A stretch of DNA of 64,000 nucleotides from Paraburkholderia phenazinium (GTDB taxonomy: Bacteria; Pseudomonadota; Gammaproteobacteria; Burkholderiales; Burkholderiaceae): contig NZ_FSRM01000002.1 of assembly GCF_900141745.1 (NCBI RefSeq), forward strand, positions 2,356,001 through 2,420,000, given 5' to 3'. A program made the translations under genes and the position numbers. This document shows, piece after piece, positions 26,447-35,900 of the stretch (positions are counted from its first letter, which is position 1; every line of letters starts with the position of its first letter). A model generated the notes under the pieces. It saw nothing but the letters and a program-made list of their open reading frames with translations. It searched no databases and had not been told where the DNA came from.

Positions 26447-26755
26447 ATGATCCATGTCTTTGCTACGATCACCGCCCACCCCGGCCAGCGTGAAGCCGTG
26501 CTGGCACTCTTTAACGCGAACCGTCCGGCGGTGCTGGCGGAAGCGGGATGCATCAGTTACGAGGCGGTGGTCGACGTCCCCGACTTCGGCGGATTTCAGA
26601 CACCGCTCGGCAACGACACGTTTGCTGTCGTCGAACGATGGGAAAGCGCCGAAGCGTTGAAGGCGCACGCAGCTGCGCCGCACATGGCCGAATATGCGGG
26701 CAAGACTCGCTCGCTGCTCGCGAGCCGCGTCATCAATGTGCTGCACGCGTATTGA
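26447..26755 (+). CDS. antibiotic-biosynthesis-monooxygenase-fold protein (YgiN-like)
   Basis: A 102-residue single ABM domain (IHVFATITAHPGQREAVLAL at the start, FAVVERWESAEALKAH in the middle). These dimeric ferredoxin-like proteins include quinol monooxygenase YgiN and heme-degrading enzymes. No cofactor-specific residues can be named by eye. The gene is preceded by CAGGAG at 26431-26436 and is divergent from the SDR at 25301. A role in quinone or redox stress would fit the neighbouring SDR but is inference. Confidence 0.8.
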   Translation: MIHVFATITAHPGQREAVLALFNANRPAVLAEAGCISYEAVVDVPDFGGFQTPLGNDTFAVVERWESAEALKAHAAAPHMAEYAGKTRSLLASRVINVLHAY

Positions 26756-26774
26756 TTGCGCGATTGACCTGCGC

Positions 26775-27545
26775 TTAACGAGGCAGCGTCGACAGATACG
26801 CGGCTGCGGCTTCGATCTGCGCATCAGTCAATTGCGCCGCGACCGCAGTCATTGACCCAGGCTTGACGGCGCCGCTCTTCGCGCGCGCCTGAAACTCATG
26901 CAACCGCGCGACTGTGAAACTCGCAGGCTGACCCGCAATGCTGGGAAAGCGCGCGCCATTGCCGGTTCCGCCGGCTGCGTGGCAAGAGAAACAGGCGGCG
27001 AGGCCAGTGCCGCCACCCATTTGCGCGAGTTGCCGTCCAGCTTCCGCCTGCGCGGCTTGTGGAGGCTCCGCGGCATGCGCGAGCGGTGGCTTCTGTGTAG
27101 CAAAGTATTGGGCCAGGTCGTGCATGTCGCTGTCGGACAGATTGTGCGCGACGGCTTGCATGACCGGGCTTGCACGGGTGCCATCCTTGAACATCGCTAA
27201 CGCGTGCGCCATGTAGTCGGCGTTCTGTCCTGCGAGTCTGGGGATTGCAGATGCCGGCGAGCCTTCTCCCGCGGCGCCGTGGCACGCGGCACATGTCGCT
27301 ACGAGGCCGCTGTGGGGATCGGAAGGGGGCGTAGATGCTGCGAAGGCGCGCGGGGCGCCGAGCAGATTCAGGCCTGCGACTAGCGTGATCGCAGCAAACG
27401 CGCGAACGGATACTGCAGATGTCTTGCGCGTTGACTCCGCATGCGGCCAGACAGCGTACGAAAGCACATTGGCGATGCGACGGAGCGGGTGACCTTGCCG
27501 GTCATGCGGGCGGGCGGACCGCTTCGAGGGGGTAATGCATGGCAT
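26775..27545 (-). CDS. diheme c4-type cytochrome c
   Basis: The 256-residue frame has two class I cytochrome domains with heme motifs CAACH (85-89) and CFSCH (185-189). Methionine ligands follow in PVMQAVA (M129) and GSMTAVA. A hydrophobic segment at 47-70 ending in PRAFA is the likely Sec signal peptide, so the true start may lie after residue 30, at a GTG or TTG; the given start is the first in frame. The protein acts in the periplasm as an electron carrier, usually for an oxidase or dehydrogenase, but none is adjacent. Confidence 0.87.
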   Translation of the reverse strand: MPCITPSKRSARPHDRQGHPLRRIANVLSYAVWPHAESTRKTSAVSVRAFAAITLVAGLNLLGAPRAFAASTPPSDPHSGLVATCAACHGAAGEGSPASAIPRLAGQNADYMAHALAMFKDGTRASPVMQAVAHNLSDSDMHDLAQYFATQKPPLAHAAEPPQAAQAEAGRQLAQMGGGTGLAACFSCHAAGGTGNGARFPSIAGQPASFTVARLHEFQARAKSGAVKPGSMTAVAAQLTDAQIEAAAAYLSTLPR

Positions 27546-27673
27546 GGGATATCTTGCGCTGGAGACGGGGGGAGATTCATTATTTCCGAGGTCCCCAGCG
27601 CAGGTATAGTTGGAAGTTTCGATTGCCTCTATTGAGGATTCCTATAGAGCGCCATTAATCGAATCTCAGCGTG

Positions 27674-28402
27674 TCACCGTCCGCTCGATCTGGCAATTTC
27701 CGCTTCGTAACGGGCCTTCGTTTCGGCGTTGGGCGGATAGAGGCCGGGTAGTGCGGCGCCGCCGTTGACCTCTTGCAGCACCCATTCCTCAAAGCGTTCT
27801 TTACGCGCTGCGAGTTCGACCACTTCTTCGAGCAATGCCGCGGGAATCAGAACGGCGCCGTCGGTATCGGCCACCACGACGTCATTGGGAAATACCGCTA
27901 CGCCGCCGCAAGCGACCGGGTCTTGCCAGCCGACAAAGGTCAGCGCGGCCACCGACGCGGGGGCCGCCGTGCCGCGACACCAGACCGGCAGGCCAGTGTC
28001 GACCACGCCGACCACGTCGCGCACCACGCCATCCGTGATCAGCGCTGCGACCCCGCGCTTGTGCATCCGGGCGCACAGGATGTCGCCAAAGATTCCCGCA
28101 TCCGTGACGCCCATTGCGTCGACCACGCTAATGCACCCCGCCGGCATCGCTTCAATGGCAGCACGTGTCGAAATCGGCGAGGCCCACGACGCGGGTGTCG
28201 CGAGGTCTTCGCGCGCCGGCACGAAACGCAGCGTGAACGCGCGTCCCACTTGGCGCTTCTGGTTGCCGGTCAGCGGTGCGGGACCGCGCATCCAGATCTT
28301 GCGTATGCCTTTTTCCAGCAGAACCGTCGACAGGGTCGCGGTGGTGATGCCGGCTAGGGCGCTGGCAATGTCGGGATGCAGAGGGAGTGTTTCGGTAGTC
28401 AT
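27674..28402 (-). CDS. RraA-like / HMG-CHA aldolase-family protein
   Basis: A 242-residue protein with the RraA/HMG aldolase fold signature GDILCARMHKRGVAALITDG followed by VVRD, whose Arg and Asp bind the substrate and metal. Members either cleave 4-hydroxy-4-methyl-2-oxoglutarate-type acids to pyruvate, act as decarboxylases, or inhibit RNase E. The C-terminal extension (ELAARKERFEEWV) is typical of the metabolic members. It lies 35 bp or less after the SDR on the same strand, and the pair is divergent from a LysR, so a catabolic aldolase is more likely than RNase control. Confidence 0.83.
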   Translation of the reverse strand: MTTETLPLHPDIASALAGITTATLSTVLLEKGIRKIWMRGPAPLTGNQKRQVGRAFTLRFVPAREDLATPASWASPISTRAAIEAMPAGCISVVDAMGVTDAGIFGDILCARMHKRGVAALITDGVVRDVVGVVDTGLPVWCRGTAAPASVAALTFVGWQDPVACGGVAVFPNDVVVADTDGAVLIPAALLEEVVELAARKERFEEWVLQEVNGGAALPGLYPPNAETKARYEAEIARSSGR

Positions 28403-28436
28403 GAAAATTAATCCGTAATCAGGCTCGTGAGGCGGG

Positions 28437-29222
28437 TTAGATACTGGCGATCAGGCCGCCATCGACGCGAATCACCGAACCGGTGACGTAAGCGGCTTGC
28501 ACGCTCGCGAGAAACGTCACTACCGCGGCATATTCGCGGGGATCGCCGTAACGTCCAACGGGGATCGTTGCGACGCTCTCGGCGCTCACTTCGTCGACGC
28601 TGCGGCCTTCGCGCTTCGCTTTCTGCTCGTCGAGGAAGGTGATGCGCGGTGTGGCGATACGGCCCGGCAGCACGATGTTCGTGGTGATGCCATCGCGGCC
28701 CACTTCGCGTGCCAGCGTCTTGGACCAGCCCACCAGCGACATGCGCAGCGCATTCGAAATACCAAGCCCCGCAATCGGCGCAACTACGCCGGACGAGGTA
28801 CTGGTGATCACGCGCCCCCATTTGCGATGACGCATGCCTGGCAACACCTTGTCGGTGATCGCGATCACCGACAGCACCATCGATTCGAAACTTTTGCTCC
28901 ACAACTCCACCGGTTGTCCGGCCGCTGGCGTGGGCGGCGGTCCGCCTGTGTTGTTGACGAGAATGTCGACACCGCCAAAGGTGTCGTCAATGGCCTGCAT
29001 CCGGCTCTCGATGACACTCAGGTCGGACAGGTCCCATTGCAGGGGCAGTGCCGTGGCGCCTGCCGCCTCGATGTCCGCCACGGTTTGCGACAACGCGTCT
29101 GCATTGATATCGGCGACGGCGATACGGGCGCCTTCAGCGGCAAGCGCTCGCGCAATGTCGCTGCCCAATCCTCCTGCCGCGCCGAACACGAGCGCGGTCT
29201 TTCCAGCAATTCCCAGATCCAA
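28437..29222 (-). CDS. SDR-family protein lacking the catalytic tyrosine
   Basis: TTG 29222 is preferred because GGAG lies 7 bp upstream and the family begins near DLGIAGK; a TTG at 29246 would add eight residues. The 261-residue product has a cofactor loop FGAAGGLG and NNTGG in place of NNAG. Where Tyr-x3-Lys is expected, the sequence reads ISNALR, i.e. Ser-x3-Arg. This variant is known in a group of bacterial SDRs and may act without the classical acid. It is adjacent to the RraA-like gene, suggesting a two-gene catabolic unit driven from the LysR-controlled region. Confidence 0.82.
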   Translation of the reverse strand: MDLGIAGKTALVFGAAGGLGSDIARALAAEGARIAVADINADALSQTVADIEAAGATALPLQWDLSDLSVIESRMQAIDDTFGGVDILVNNTGGPPPTPAAGQPVELWSKSFESMVLSVIAITDKVLPGMRHRKWGRVITSTSSGVVAPIAGLGISNALRMSLVGWSKTLAREVGRDGITTNIVLPGRIATPRITFLDEQKAKREGRSVDEVSAESVATIPVGRYGDPREYAAVVTFLASVQAAYVTGSVIRVDGGLIASI

Positions 29223-29305
29223 AATTCGACTCCAAAAGAGGGGCAATGATGGAGCGGTCGGCTTGATAGCGGACGGCCCGATGCCGGGTTAGTATAGGCA
29301 ACTAG

Positions 29306-29357
29306 AAGTTCGATATGAAACGGAGAATTTTTGACCTGAGCATGGAAAAGTTCGATA
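29306..29357. promoter_or_regulatory. paired LysR-type direct repeat (AAGTTCGATA)
   Basis: The decamer AAGTTCGATA occurs at 29306-29315 and again at 29348-29357, exactly 42 bp (four helical turns) apart. It lies between the divergent SDR and LysR start codons, the second copy ending just before the LysR ATG at 29359. This fits autorepression plus divergent control. Confidence 0.5.
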
Positions 29358-29358
29358 C

Positions 29359-30240
29359 ATGATTCGCTACCTCCGAACCTTCGTCGTTGCGGCGGAAACC
29401 GAATCGTTTTCGGCGGCCGGCAACCGGCTTGGCCTGACGCAATCGGCTGTCAGCACGCAGATCCGGCGCCTCGAGGAGGAGTTGGGCTATGCGCTGTTCG
29501 ATCGCACGGGCAAGTCGGTCACGCTAAGCGATGAGGGCCGCGAAGTGCTCGAACAGGCGGCGCACATTCTTGAATCGTTCGAGGGCCTGAAGCAGACCCC
29601 GCGTAGTGCGGGAAGAGGGCCTGTCAGCCTGGGGGCGATCGCCACGGTTCAACACAGCTTCCTGCCGAAGGCGCTGCTGCGCTTCCGGCAGGAGCAACCG
29701 GTGGCGCAGATCAATATCATCCCCGGCACGTCGATCCAGTTGCTGACGCGGATCGACTCGCACGAACTGGATGTCGCGGTGATGGTCAAGCCCCGGCTTG
29801 GCTTGCCGGCTGACCTGAAGTGGCTTCCGTTGATACAGGAACGCTACGTGGGCGTGGCGCCAGAAGGCTCGCCGGAGGACCTGGCCAAGCTCTTTCGCGA
29901 ACGGCCCTTCATCCGCTATGACCGCCGTTCGCACGGCGGCCATCTGGTGGACCAGTTTCTGAAGCGTCAAGGTTTGTGGACTATGGACAGCATGGAAGTG
30001 GATGAACCGGCCGCAATCCTGAAGATGGTGAGCGAAGGATTGGGATGTTCGATCATTCCGGGCGAACTGGTGCCCGTGGCGCACACCGCGGGGATCATGG
30101 TGATCCCCCTGCCGGGCAGGCCGCTCGCGCGCGAGATCGGCATTCTCGTCAGGCTGGCGGCGATGAACCGGCAGCCGATCGCGACGCTGATCGACAGCCT
30201 GGCTGCTGAAGCGCAGGCTATCGAGCAGGATCGGGGCTGA
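29359..30240 (+). CDS. LysR-family regulator of the adjacent SDR/RraA unit
   Basis: A 293-residue LysR protein: winged helix at about 1-60 (FSAAGNRLGLTQSAVSTQIR) and substrate domain with PGTSIQLLTRIDSHELDVAV. It is transcribed away from the SDR-RraA pair across a 136-bp region that carries two copies of AAGTTCGATA. The start codon overlaps that region so closely that binding at the second repeat would block its own transcription or translation start. Effector unknown, probably the catabolic substrate. Confidence 0.9.
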   Translation: MIRYLRTFVVAAETESFSAAGNRLGLTQSAVSTQIRRLEEELGYALFDRTGKSVTLSDEGREVLEQAAHILESFEGLKQTPRSAGRGPVSLGAIATVQHSFLPKALLRFRQEQPVAQINIIPGTSIQLLTRIDSHELDVAVMVKPRLGLPADLKWLPLIQERYVGVAPEGSPEDLAKLFRERPFIRYDRRSHGGHLVDQFLKRQGLWTMDSMEVDEPAAILKMVSEGLGCSIIPGELVPVAHTAGIMVIPLPGRPLAREIGILVRLAAMNRQPIATLIDSLAAEAQAIEQDRG

Positions 30241-30296
30241 TCACAGCGGGCGACGCGGCATCGGAGCAGCAAGGGGCTGCCATTGGTCCGCTGTTT

Positions 30297-31805
30297 TTAC
30301 TGCGTTTTGCCGGGTTGCCCTGTCGTTGCGACGAGTTCCGGCGTAGCCGCCACCTGAGCGAGTTCATCGCTCGACCACCCGCCGCCGAGCGCATCGAGCA
30401 GTTGCACGTTGGCGCTTAGCTGGCGCGTCTGGATGTCGAGCACGCTGCGCTGTGCGTCGAGCTGAACCGTCTGCGCCTGCACCACGTCGAGGTAGCCCAC
30501 GGTGCCCTGTTTGTACTGTTGCAGCGCGAGGTCCACTGAGGTCTGCGCGGCGGCCGCGGCGTCCCGTTGCTGGCCAAGCGCCGTTCCCAGATACGACAGC
30601 AGCGCCAGGTTGTCCTCGACCTGCTGGAAGGCGGTCAGCACCACGCCGCGATAACGGTCGCCGGCCTCTTCGGTGGCTGCCTTGGCGGCATCCAGTTGCG
30701 CACGGCGCAAGCCGCCGTCGAAGACGTATTGCACGAGCTGCGGTCCGATGGCCCAGAACAGATTCGGTGCACTAACCAGTCCCGAGTAGGCGGCGCTTTG
30801 CACACCGCCTTGCAAGGTCAGCCCGATGTTCGGGAAGTAAGCGGCACGCGCCACGCCAATTTTTGCGTTGGCTTCGGCGACCCGGCGTTCCGCAGCGGCT
30901 ACGTCAGGGCGCCGTTGCAGCAGCGTGGAGGGCAGGTCGGTCGGAATCGCCGGCAATGCGATGGCGGCGGTCTGTTGCGGCAGGCTGAATTCGGCCGCGG
31001 AGGTGCCCACCAGCACCGCGATCGCATGCTCCATCAGCGCACGCTGCGCAAGGTTCTGCGACAACTGCGACTGTGCCGAGGACAACTGCGTCTGCGCGCG
31101 CGAAACGTCGAGACCCGAGACGATGCCGTGGCTATGCAGGGTCTGCGTGAGTTGCAGGGCCTTCGCGAAGGCCGTCTCGGTCGCGTTCAGCAGATCGGTT
31201 TGCTGGTCGAGACCACGCAGGCGGATATAGCTGTCCGCCAGTTCGACCTCGAGGCTCAGCTTCACCGACGCCAGATCGGCCTTGGTTGCTTGCGCCTCGT
31301 CCTTGCCGGCCAGCACGGAGTCGCGCACGCGGCCCCACAGATCGAGGTTGTAGTTGACCTGCGCACCGAGCGTCACGGAGTTGTAGTCGGCGGGCCCGTT
31401 GCCGCGCAACGGCGCGGTGTCGGACTGGCGTTCGCGCAGCGGTACGGCGTTCGCGCTAACGGTCGGGTACAGCCCGGACTCGACTTGCGCCACGAATGCC
31501 TGCGCCTGCGCGTAGTGTGCGTAGGCCGCGCGCAAATCCGTGTTGTTGGCGAGCAGGCGCGTTTCCAGATCGTCGAGCTGCGTGTCGCCGTACATCTTCC
31601 ACCAGCCGTTGCGGTCTATCTGGTCGGCGGGCTGCGCACTCGTCCAGGGGCCATACGTCTTGTACTGCGCGGCGACCGGGGTGGCTGGAACATCGTACTT
31701 CGGCGCGAGCGAGCAGGCGGCGAGCGCGGCGACGCTCGCCAGTACCGCCGGAAGACGCATTGGAGGAAGCGCGGGAAGCCGGACGCTGCGTCGAACCTTA
31801 ACCAT
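30297..31805 (-). CDS. RND efflux outer-membrane lipoprotein (NodT/OprM family)
   Basis: The ATG at 31805 overlaps the stop of the upstream membrane-fusion gene by 8 bp. The 502-residue protein has a lipobox ALAAC with the lipidated Cys31, then the two-repeat TolC-like helical barrel (LEVELADSYIRLRGLDQQ, ALQQYKQGTVGYLDVVQAQT). It forms the outer-membrane channel of the tripartite pump encoded by the two preceding genes. It is convergent with the LysR at 29359. No regulator gene is adjacent to the pump. Confidence 0.92.
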   Translation of the reverse strand: MVKVRRSVRLPALPPMRLPAVLASVAALAACSLAPKYDVPATPVAAQYKTYGPWTSAQPADQIDRNGWWKMYGDTQLDDLETRLLANNTDLRAAYAHYAQAQAFVAQVESGLYPTVSANAVPLRERQSDTAPLRGNGPADYNSVTLGAQVNYNLDLWGRVRDSVLAGKDEAQATKADLASVKLSLEVELADSYIRLRGLDQQTDLLNATETAFAKALQLTQTLHSHGIVSGLDVSRAQTQLSSAQSQLSQNLAQRALMEHAIAVLVGTSAAEFSLPQQTAAIALPAIPTDLPSTLLQRRPDVAAAERRVAEANAKIGVARAAYFPNIGLTLQGGVQSAAYSGLVSAPNLFWAIGPQLVQYVFDGGLRRAQLDAAKAATEEAGDRYRGVVLTAFQQVEDNLALLSYLGTALGQQRDAAAAAQTSVDLALQQYKQGTVGYLDVVQAQTVQLDAQRSVLDIQTRQLSANVQLLDALGGGWSSDELAQVAATPELVATTGQPGKTQ

Positions 31806-32985
31806 GTGCTGCCGCCTTCTTGTCCGCAACCGTTACGACCTGCACGCTGTCGCCGTCGCTGAGGCCGTCGGGCGGGGTATCGATGATGCGATCGGTCGCA
31901 GCGAGACCCGAACCGATTTCCACGGAGTCGCCCAGATCGCGGGCGATCTTTACCGGCTTGAAGTGCACGTGATTGTCCTGGTCGAGCGTGGCGATCACCA
32001 CGCCGCGGCTGTCGAAGACCACTGCGCTGGCCGGCACGCGTACCGCGTCCGAGGCAACCGGCAAGGTGAACTTGAGGCTGGCGAAGCCGCCCGGCAGCAG
32101 CTTGCCGTCGGCATTGTCCACCAGCAGCTGAACCAGCGTCGTGCCGGAATTCGAGTTGACCGAGTCCGCCGCGGCGATCACGTGCGCGGTGAACTGCTGG
32201 TCCGGATACTCGGGAACGGTCAGCGTTGCGGTGGTGCCGTTGTGGATGGCCGGTGCATAGTTCTGCGGCACCTGCACGTACACGCGCAACTGCTTGACTT
32301 CGGAAACCTCGAACAGCTCCTGGCCTACGCCGCCGCTGCCTGCATTGATCAGTGCGCCGACGTCAGTATCGCGCGCGGTCACCACGCCGTCGAACGGCGC
32401 CACGATGCGCGCGAAGGCCTTGGTGGCGACGAGGCGATCGACGTTGGCCTTCGCCGCGGCGACAATCGCGGCCTTCGCGGTGTAGTCGGCCGTGCGTTGA
32501 TCGACGTCCTGCTGCGCAACCGAATCCGTTCCGCGCAGTGCTTCCCAGCGCTTTGCAGTAGTGCCGGCGACTACGGCATTCGCCTGCGCGCTCTGCAGAT
32601 CCGCGCGCGCCTGCAGCAACTGCTGATCGAGTTCGGGCGTTTCGATTTCGGCCAGTTGCTGGCCAGCTTTGACGCGTGTGCCGATATCCACATTCCACGA
32701 TTTCAGATACCCGCTTACCTGCGCGAAAATCGGCGCCCGGGTAAACGCTTCGAGGCGCGAGGGCAGTTGCAGCGACGGACCGTTGGCATCGCGGATCGGC
32801 TGGATGACGCTCACGCTCGGTACGGCCTGGGCATCGGTCCAAGTCTTCAGCTTGTGAGCGTCGTCGGCTCTCAGCACGAGACCGGCGGCGACAATGCCGA
32901 GCGCAACCAGCAGCGCGACCACGCCGGCTATGCGCAGCGGACGGCGCGAGGGCGGATTAACGGGGAAAGCGGAATCAGACGACAT
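31798..32985 (-). CDS. RND efflux membrane-fusion protein (HlyD/AcrA family)
   Basis: The start MSSDSAFPVN at 32985 overlaps the upstream RND gene by 11 bp. The 395-residue protein has one N-terminal membrane anchor (about 19-40), a lipoyl half-motif (APIFAQVSGYLKSWNVDIGT) and its partner (ARIVAPFDGVVTARDTDVGA), a short coiled-coil hairpin between them and a beta-barrel behind. It lacks a lipobox, so it is anchored by its helix. It bridges the RND pump and the outer channel in the periplasm. Confidence 0.92.
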   Translation of the reverse strand: MSSDSAFPVNPPSRRPLRIAGVVALLVALGIVAAGLVLRADDAHKLKTWTDAQAVPSVSVIQPIRDANGPSLQLPSRLEAFTRAPIFAQVSGYLKSWNVDIGTRVKAGQQLAEIETPELDQQLLQARADLQSAQANAVVAGTTAKRWEALRGTDSVAQQDVDQRTADYTAKAAIVAAAKANVDRLVATKAFARIVAPFDGVVTARDTDVGALINAGSGGVGQELFEVSEVKQLRVYVQVPQNYAPAIHNGTTATLTVPEYPDQQFTAHVIAAADSVNSNSGTTLVQLLVDNADGKLLPGGFASLKFTLPVASDAVRVPASAVVFDSRGVVIATLDQDNHVHFKPVKIARDLGDSVEIGSGLAATDRIIDTPPDGLSDGDSVQVVTVADKKAAAHG

Positions 32986-35900
32986 GAGCAGGATCTCCCG
33001 AGGCGGGTGCCGGGTTGGACGCACGCCCTGGGCGCGCGTGCACGATACAAAAAATGACGGGGACGAGGAACAGCGATGCGGTGGTAGCGAACAGCAGCCC
33101 ACCGATCACGGCGCGGCCAAGCGGTGCGTTCTGTTCGCCGCCTTCGCCGAGTGCGAGTGCCATCGGCGCCATGCCGATGATCATCGACAGTGCGGTCATC
33201 AGCACCGGACGGAAACGCGTGAAGCCCGCTTCGAGCGCGGCCTTGAACGGATCGCCGTGCTCGGCGAGACGTTCGCGGCAGAAACTGACCACGAGGATCG
33301 AGTTGGCTGTCGCCACCCCCATACACATGATGGCGCCGGTTAGCGCGGGCACCGAGAGCGTGGTGTGGGTCGCAAACAGCATCCAGACAATGCCGGCCAG
33401 TGCGGCCGGCAATGCCGTGACGATCACGAACGGGTCGGCCCACGACTGGAAGTTGATGACGATCAGCAGATAAATCAGCACCACCGCACCCAGCAGCCCG
33501 AACAGCATGCCGGTGAAGGCGCTGTTCATGGTCTGCACCTGACCGAGCAACGCGACCGACGAGCCTTTGGGCAAGGTGCTGGCGTTGTCGTGCACGATCT
33601 TCTGGATGTCGGCCGCCACGGCGCCGAGATCGCGGTCCTGGGTGGTCGCGAAGATCTCGACCATCGGCTGGATGTTGTACTGGCTGACCACTTCGTTGGT
33701 GCTGGTGCGTTGCACCGTCGCCAGGCCGCCGAGGATCTGCGAGGTGCTGCCGCCGCGCGCGGTGATCGGCAGGTTTTGCAGCGCGGCAAGCGAATCGAGG
33801 CTGTATTGCGGCGTCTGCATCACGATCGGATACGAAATCCCGTTCGCGTTGTTCAACCAGAACGTCGGCGCGACCTGGCTCGAACCGGCAAGGTTCACCA
33901 CCATGCTGTTGGTCACGTCGCTCTCGCTGATACCGACCAGTTGCGCGCGCGTACGGTCGACGTCGACATTGAAGGTCGGATTGGCATGCGACTGCGCAAT
34001 ACGTGCATCGACCACGCCCGGCACGTCACGCACGAGGCGCAGCAGATGGTCCGCGTACGCGAAGTTGGCGTCCAGGTTATTGCCTCGGACCTGCAGATCG
34101 ATAGGTGCGGGCGAGCCGAAGTTCAGAATCTGGCTGATGATGTCGGCCGGCGGGAACGAGAACGTCACGCCGGGAAATTCGCGCGGCAAGCGCTCGCGCA
34201 TGAGGCGGACGTACTCGGCGGTCGGCGCGTGGCCTTCGTTGAGCGCGATCTGGATATCGCCGTCCTGCGAGCCGACCGTGCCGGTGTTGTTGTACGCAGT
34301 ATTGATACCGCTCACCGGCAGGCCCATGTTGTCGACGACCGCGCCGAGGTCAGCCGGCGGAATGATCTGGCGGACGGCCCCTTCGACATTGGCAAAGATC
34401 TGCGCAGTCTTTTCGACCCGAACCCCGACCGGCGCGCGCACGTGCATGAGGATCTGTCCGGCATCCACCGACGGGAAAAAATTGCGGCCGAGAAACGGCA
34501 CCAGCGCGAACGACACCAGCACAAAGCCGAGGAAGCCGATGACGAACGGACGCCGATGGTTCAGCGCGAGTTCGAGCAGGCCGTGATAACCGGAACGCAC
34601 CTTTTCGAAGCGCGCTTCGAAGCCGCGCTGGAAACGTCCGAGCGGACCCGGACTCTTCGCCTCATGGCCATGTTCGCCTTGCACGTGCTGCTTGAGCAGG
34701 TACTTGGCCATGGTCGGCACCAGCGTTCTCGACAGGATGAACGACGAGATCATCGCGAAGATCACCGCTTCGGCCATCGGCACGAACAGGAAGCGTGCGA
34801 CACCATCGAGGAAGAACATCGGCACGAACACAATGCAGATACAGAGCAGCGAGACGAACGCGGGCGTCACGATCTGCGCGGCGCCGTCGAGAATCGCGGT
34901 CTCCACCTCTTTGCCATGCTCGAGGTGCCAGTTGATGTTTTCAATGGTAACGGTCGCATCGTCGACGAGAATCCCCACCGCGAGTGCGAGGCCGCCTAGC
35001 GTCATGATGTTCAGCGTCTCGCCGAGCGCGGACAGGGTGGCGATGGAACCGAGAATGGCGAGCGGAATCGAGGTGGCGATGATGATCGTCGAGCGCCAGC
35101 TGCCGAGAAACAGCAGAATCATCAGGCTCGTCAGCACGGCGGCAATCACGCCTTCGCGCGCCACGCCGCTGATAGCGGCGCGCACGAAGATCGACTGGTC
35201 GCCGATCGCATCGATCTGCAGGTTGTCGGGCCACGAGGCCTTGCCTGCGGCGACCTGTGCCTTGATGCCGGAGATGATCCCCAGCGTCGACACCGAGCCG
35301 TTCTTGAGCACCGACATCAGCACCGAACGTTTGCCGTTTACGTGCACGATATTGGTCTGCGGTGGGCTGCCGTCGCGCACGTTCGCCACATCGCGTATAT
35401 AGACGGTCGTACCGTTGACGGCCTTGATCGGCAGATCGCCCAGGGCCTTGATCTGCGACGGCGCGTCGTTCAGTTGCAGCGTGTATTCGTAGTCGCCGAT
35501 TTTCTCCGTACCGACCGGCGTGATCAGATTCTGGCCAGCCAGTGCATTGGCCACGTCCTGGGCAGACAGGCCGCGCGCCTGCATCGCGGCCGGGTCGACG
35601 TCGATCTGCACTTCACGTGTCTTGCCGCCGAACGGGTAGGGGATGGCGGCCCCTGCGACGGTAGTGAGCACCGGGCGCACTGCGTTCAAACCGAGGTCGC
35701 CGAGATTCTGTTCGGTCAGTCCTTTACCCGACAGCGCGAGCTGGATGATCGGCACCGTCGAGGCGTTGTAGTTCAGGATCAGCGGCGGCGTGGTGCCTGG
35801 CGGCAACTGCCGCAACTGCGTTTGCGCAACCGCGGTCACCTGCGCATTGGCCGTACTGATATTGACGCCCGGCTGGAAGAATATCTTGATGATCCCGAAG

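Noticed and set aside
30567..34999. Long plus-strand frames over the RND efflux operon (431, 505 and 544 codons)
   Set aside because: All lie opposite the three RND genes, which have strong family motifs and overlapping start/stop codons.
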